A stretch of DNA of 64,000 nt from Bacteroidota bacterium (GTDB taxonomy: Bacteria > Bacteroidota > Bacteroidia > Sphingobacteriales > Sphingobacteriaceae). The notes below the pieces were generated by a model. The model was not told the DNA's origin and made no database searches. It saw only the letters and a list, made by a program, of their open reading frames with translations. The stretch spans positions 1-64,000 of the forward strand of contig JAEXHI010000019.1 of the NCBI GenBank assembly GCA_023450085.1. Direction: 5' to 3'. Shown here in pieces: positions 62,049 through 64,000 of the stretch (the first letter of the stretch is position 1; the number at the start of each line of letters is the position of its first letter). The position numbers and the translations under genes are program-made.

Positions 62049-62711
62049 CTATAATACTTTAAACTGATAACCCTGCTGCAATAAGTATTCAATACTTTTA
62101 GGTAGAGCGTATTCCAATCTATCCCAAGCTTTCAAGCTATCGTGAAAAACAATAATGGAGCCGTTTCTGGTATTTTTAATCACATTTTGATAGCACTTTT
62201 CGGGAGATAGGTTTAGGTCGAAATCACCACTTAGTACGTCCCACATAATAATATTGAGTTGTTGGTTATGGGTTACGGGTTGTGAGTTGCCCGTAACCTG
62301 TAACTCGTAACTTGTAACTAAATCTTTGATTTGACTTTTCTTAATCCTCCCATAAGGTGGTCTAAACAAATTGGTGCCAGTTAATGCTTGGCATTTCCAG
62401 AAGTTATCTAAGTAGGTTTCGTTGTCCGTTTTCCAGCCCTTTAAATGGTTGTAGGTATGGTTGCCAATGACGTGTCCATCTGCTTTGATTTGTTCAAATA
62501 CTTCGGGGTGTTTACTTATATTGTCGCCGATACAAAAGAAAGTAGCTTTAACATTAAAACTTTTTAGGGTATTTAGCACAAAGCTTGTAACATTTGGGAT
62601 GGGGCCATCGTCAAACGTGAGGTAAACAAATTTTTCTGTGCTATCTTTATTCCAAATTAGATTATTGCGATAATACCATTTGAGAAAAAAGGGCGGCCTA
62701 ACAGTGTACAT
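62049..62711 (-). CDS. Polysaccharide deacetylase (NodB homology domain)
   Basis: A 220-residue CE4-type deacetylase without a signal peptide. Motifs: TFDDGP with Asp34/Asp35 (catalytic base and metal), NHTYNH with metal ligands His85 and His89, RPPYG at 117-121 and IVFHDS. The enzyme class removes N-acetyl groups from chitin-like or peptidoglycan sugars. Residues about 134-152 (SYELQVTGNSQPVTHNQQL) have no counterpart in the usual domain and coincide with a palindromic intergenic-type repeat (62256-62312), inserted in frame just before the strand IIMWDVLSGDF. Confidence 0.88.
   Translation of the reverse strand: MYTVRPPFFLKWYYRNNLIWNKDSTEKFVYLTFDDGPIPNVTSFVLNTLKSFNVKATFFCIGDNISKHPEVFEQIKADGHVIGNHTYNHLKGWKTDNETYLDNFWKCQALTGTNLFRPPYGRIKKSQIKDLVTSYELQVTGNSQPVTHNQQLNIIMWDVLSGDFDLNLSPEKCYQNVIKNTRNGSIIVFHDSLKAWDRLEYALPKSIEYLLQQGYQFKVL
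62256..62312. repeat. Palindromic repeat inside the deacetylase gene
   Basis: GGTTACGGG (62271-62279) and CCCGTAACC (62290-62298) form a hairpin, surrounded by GTAACTCGTAACTTGTAAC words. The sequence has the composition of intergenic repeats and contributes a 19-codon in-frame segment. Confidence 0.75.
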
Positions 62712-62795
62712 GCTGTAAATGTAAACATTAAAGGCTGTAGTTAAAAAATTACAGAAAACAAGCCCTTGTTTATTTATAATTGTGAAACTTAATTT

Positions 62796-64000
62796 ATGAA
62801 GAAAATTTATAGCCTAGGTTTATTGTTTGGTGTGGTGCTCTCCACGTCTGTTGGTGGTCAGATAGCCTTTGCACAAGAGGTGATTACTATTCAGGATGCC
62901 ATTGATAAAACCCTTAAAAATAACCTACAGGTTAAACAAGCGCAATTTAGTGCAGCTTTAGGTGAAGAGACTTTTAAGCAATCTCGAAATGCCGTTTTGC
63001 CTTCGCTAAACGCTAGTGCTAGTGGCAATCGTAATTTTGGTCGCAGTATCGACCCTTCTACCAACCAATATATCAGCCAACAGTTCAACTCGGCCAGTGG
63101 TAGCCTTTCTGCCAGCGTTGATTTGTTTGCAGGATGGCAAAAGGTAAACCAAATTAAGCAGAATAAGTTGTTGCTAGATGCCGATAAAGCCAATGTAGAT
63201 AAGGTAAAAAATGACCTGATTTTACAAGTGGTAACGGCTTATATGCAAATTTTGTTCAATAAAGACTTGCTAAAGGCAGCGGAGGCTCAATTAACGGTGG
63301 CAAAGCAGCAGCTCAATCAGCAGGAGCAGTTGTTGGAAGTAGGGAATAAGACCTTGGCCGACGTTTCTCAGGCCAAATCGCAGGTGGCAAGTTCTGAATT
63401 GGAAATGACCAATGCGCAAAATAACCTTACTATTTCTTATTTAACGCTTAACCAATTAATGGAACTGCCTTCTGATAATCAATTTGCAGTGCAGGTCCCA
63501 CCGGTAGATGCTTTGGTAATTGCGAAAAATAACTATACTGCTTCAGAGGTCGTTTCTTCGGCAATGAGCGCATTTCCTGATATCAAACTGGCCTCTTTAA
63601 GAACATTGGCCGCCGAAAAAGGAATTGATGTCGCTAAAGGAACTTACTATCCTCGTTTATCGTTTGGAGGTGGTTTGGGAACTAACTATTCTAGCGGACG
63701 TCAATATGTAGAATCTATTGTGCCAAATGGGGTAAGAGAAATTGGGCGTACAGCTACTACCAATGAAAAAGTCGTTACCGATGCATTCTTGACGACTTAT
63801 GCTAACCAAAAATTCTCTTCACAAATTAAGGACAACTTTAACCAGTTTGTTGGTTTTAGCTTGACCATTCCATTATTTAATGGTTTTAATGCCCGCTCCA
63901 ATGTAAGAAGAGCAAAAATCAACTATCAAAATACCCAAGTACAAGAGCAACTTTCAAAAAATAATTTGAATAAAGTTATTTTCCAAGCTGTTGCTGATTT
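62796..64000 (+). CDS. TolC-family outer-membrane protein, cut by the window end
   Basis: The frame is open from the ATG at 62796 to the last base, giving at least 401 residues without a stop. A signal peptide (MKKIYSLGLLFGVVLSTSVG, then GQIAFAQE) is followed by EVITIQDAIDKTLKNNLQVKQA and PSLNASASGNRNFGRSID. Coiled-coil helices with the spacing of TolC outer-membrane channels come next (NQQEQLLEVGNKTLADVSQA). It is the probable first gene of an export operon that continues outside the window. It is divergent from the deacetylase. Confidence 0.87.
   Translation, partial: MKKIYSLGLLFGVVLSTSVGGQIAFAQEVITIQDAIDKTLKNNLQVKQAQFSAALGEETFKQSRNAVLPSLNASASGNRNFGRSIDPSTNQYISQQFNSASGSLSASVDLFAGWQKVNQIKQNKLLLDADKANVDKVKNDLILQVVTAYMQILFNKDLLKAAEAQLTVAKQQLNQQEQLLEVGNKTLADVSQAKSQVASSELEMTNAQNNLTISYLTLNQLMELPSDNQFAVQVPPVDALVIAKNNYTASEVVSSAMSAFPDIKLASLRTLAAEKGIDVAKGTYYPRLSFGGGLGTNYSSGRQYVESIVPNGVREIGRTATTNEKVVTDAFLTTYANQKFSSQIKDNFNQFVGFSLTIPLFNGFNARSNVRRAKINYQNTQVQEQLSKNNLNKVIFQAVAD

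Overview
The window looks like chromosome of a Bacteroidota bacterium of the Sphingobacteriaceae type (Pedobacter or a close relative). The grounds are AT-rich DNA, start regions that mostly lack a Shine-Dalgarno sequence, at least eight upstream matches to the Bacteroidota -7 box TAnnTTTG, a type IX secretion (T9SS) C-terminal signal, a CarboxypepD_reg-type outer-membrane barrel protein, and GH92, DUF5606 and DUF2007 genes. The genus is inferred; no marker gene other than the 3' part of a 5S rRNA is present.

Layout. 1-122: end of an rRNA operon. 313-5918: secreted S8 protease, then a CBM9-like secreted protein coupled to a large outer-membrane barrel protein. 5928-6912: GNAT-MarR operon with a palindromic operator. 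7117-12749: minus-strand run of M42 peptidase, GNAT, MFS transporter, acyl-CoA carboxylase beta subunit and OprO/P-like porin. 12929-15596: small secreted protein, SulP transporter, beta-carbonic anhydrase. 16215-19402: amino-acid permease and pruA. 19750-25224: 1824-residue T9SS beta-helix protein. 25336-31498: TetR-controlled RND efflux operon with two identical operators. 31712-36984: sterol-desaturase-like enzyme, then lpxK, purine nucleoside phosphorylase and a putative porin. 37185-39199: three overlapping small genes and a small outer-membrane barrel. 39446-42865: ABC-F ATPase, a small membrane protein and a secreted protein whose usual database name (asparagine synthetase B) does not fit. 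43094-46573: cyclophilin, DUF5606, GH92. 46620-51201: small membrane protein, rlmH, membrane-anchored MutS-like ATPase, GH1, DUF2007. 51296-51811: broken RAYT transposase followed by REP hairpins. 52658-57895: two different aconitases in tandem. 58404-64000: envelope-related hydrolases (serine hydrolase, degenerate M23-like protein, erythromycin-esterase-like protein, polysaccharide deacetylase) and a TolC protein cut by the window end.

Most genes are ordinary. The striking content is between genes, where several families of dispersed palindromes recur. These include CCTCGTAGG-type hairpins, ATGTGTCTATGTGG-type inverted repeats, GGCG-AGGA-CGCC REP hairpins whose stems show compensatory changes and which sit beside a decayed RAYT gene, and a GGTTACGGG-type repeat that has entered the reading frame of a polysaccharide deacetylase. 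Palindromic operators can be proposed for the TetR, MarR/GNAT, SulP/porin and aconitase genes. No CRISPR array, tRNA, intact insertion sequence or prophage was seen, and I do not see a clear new multi-gene defence-type system.
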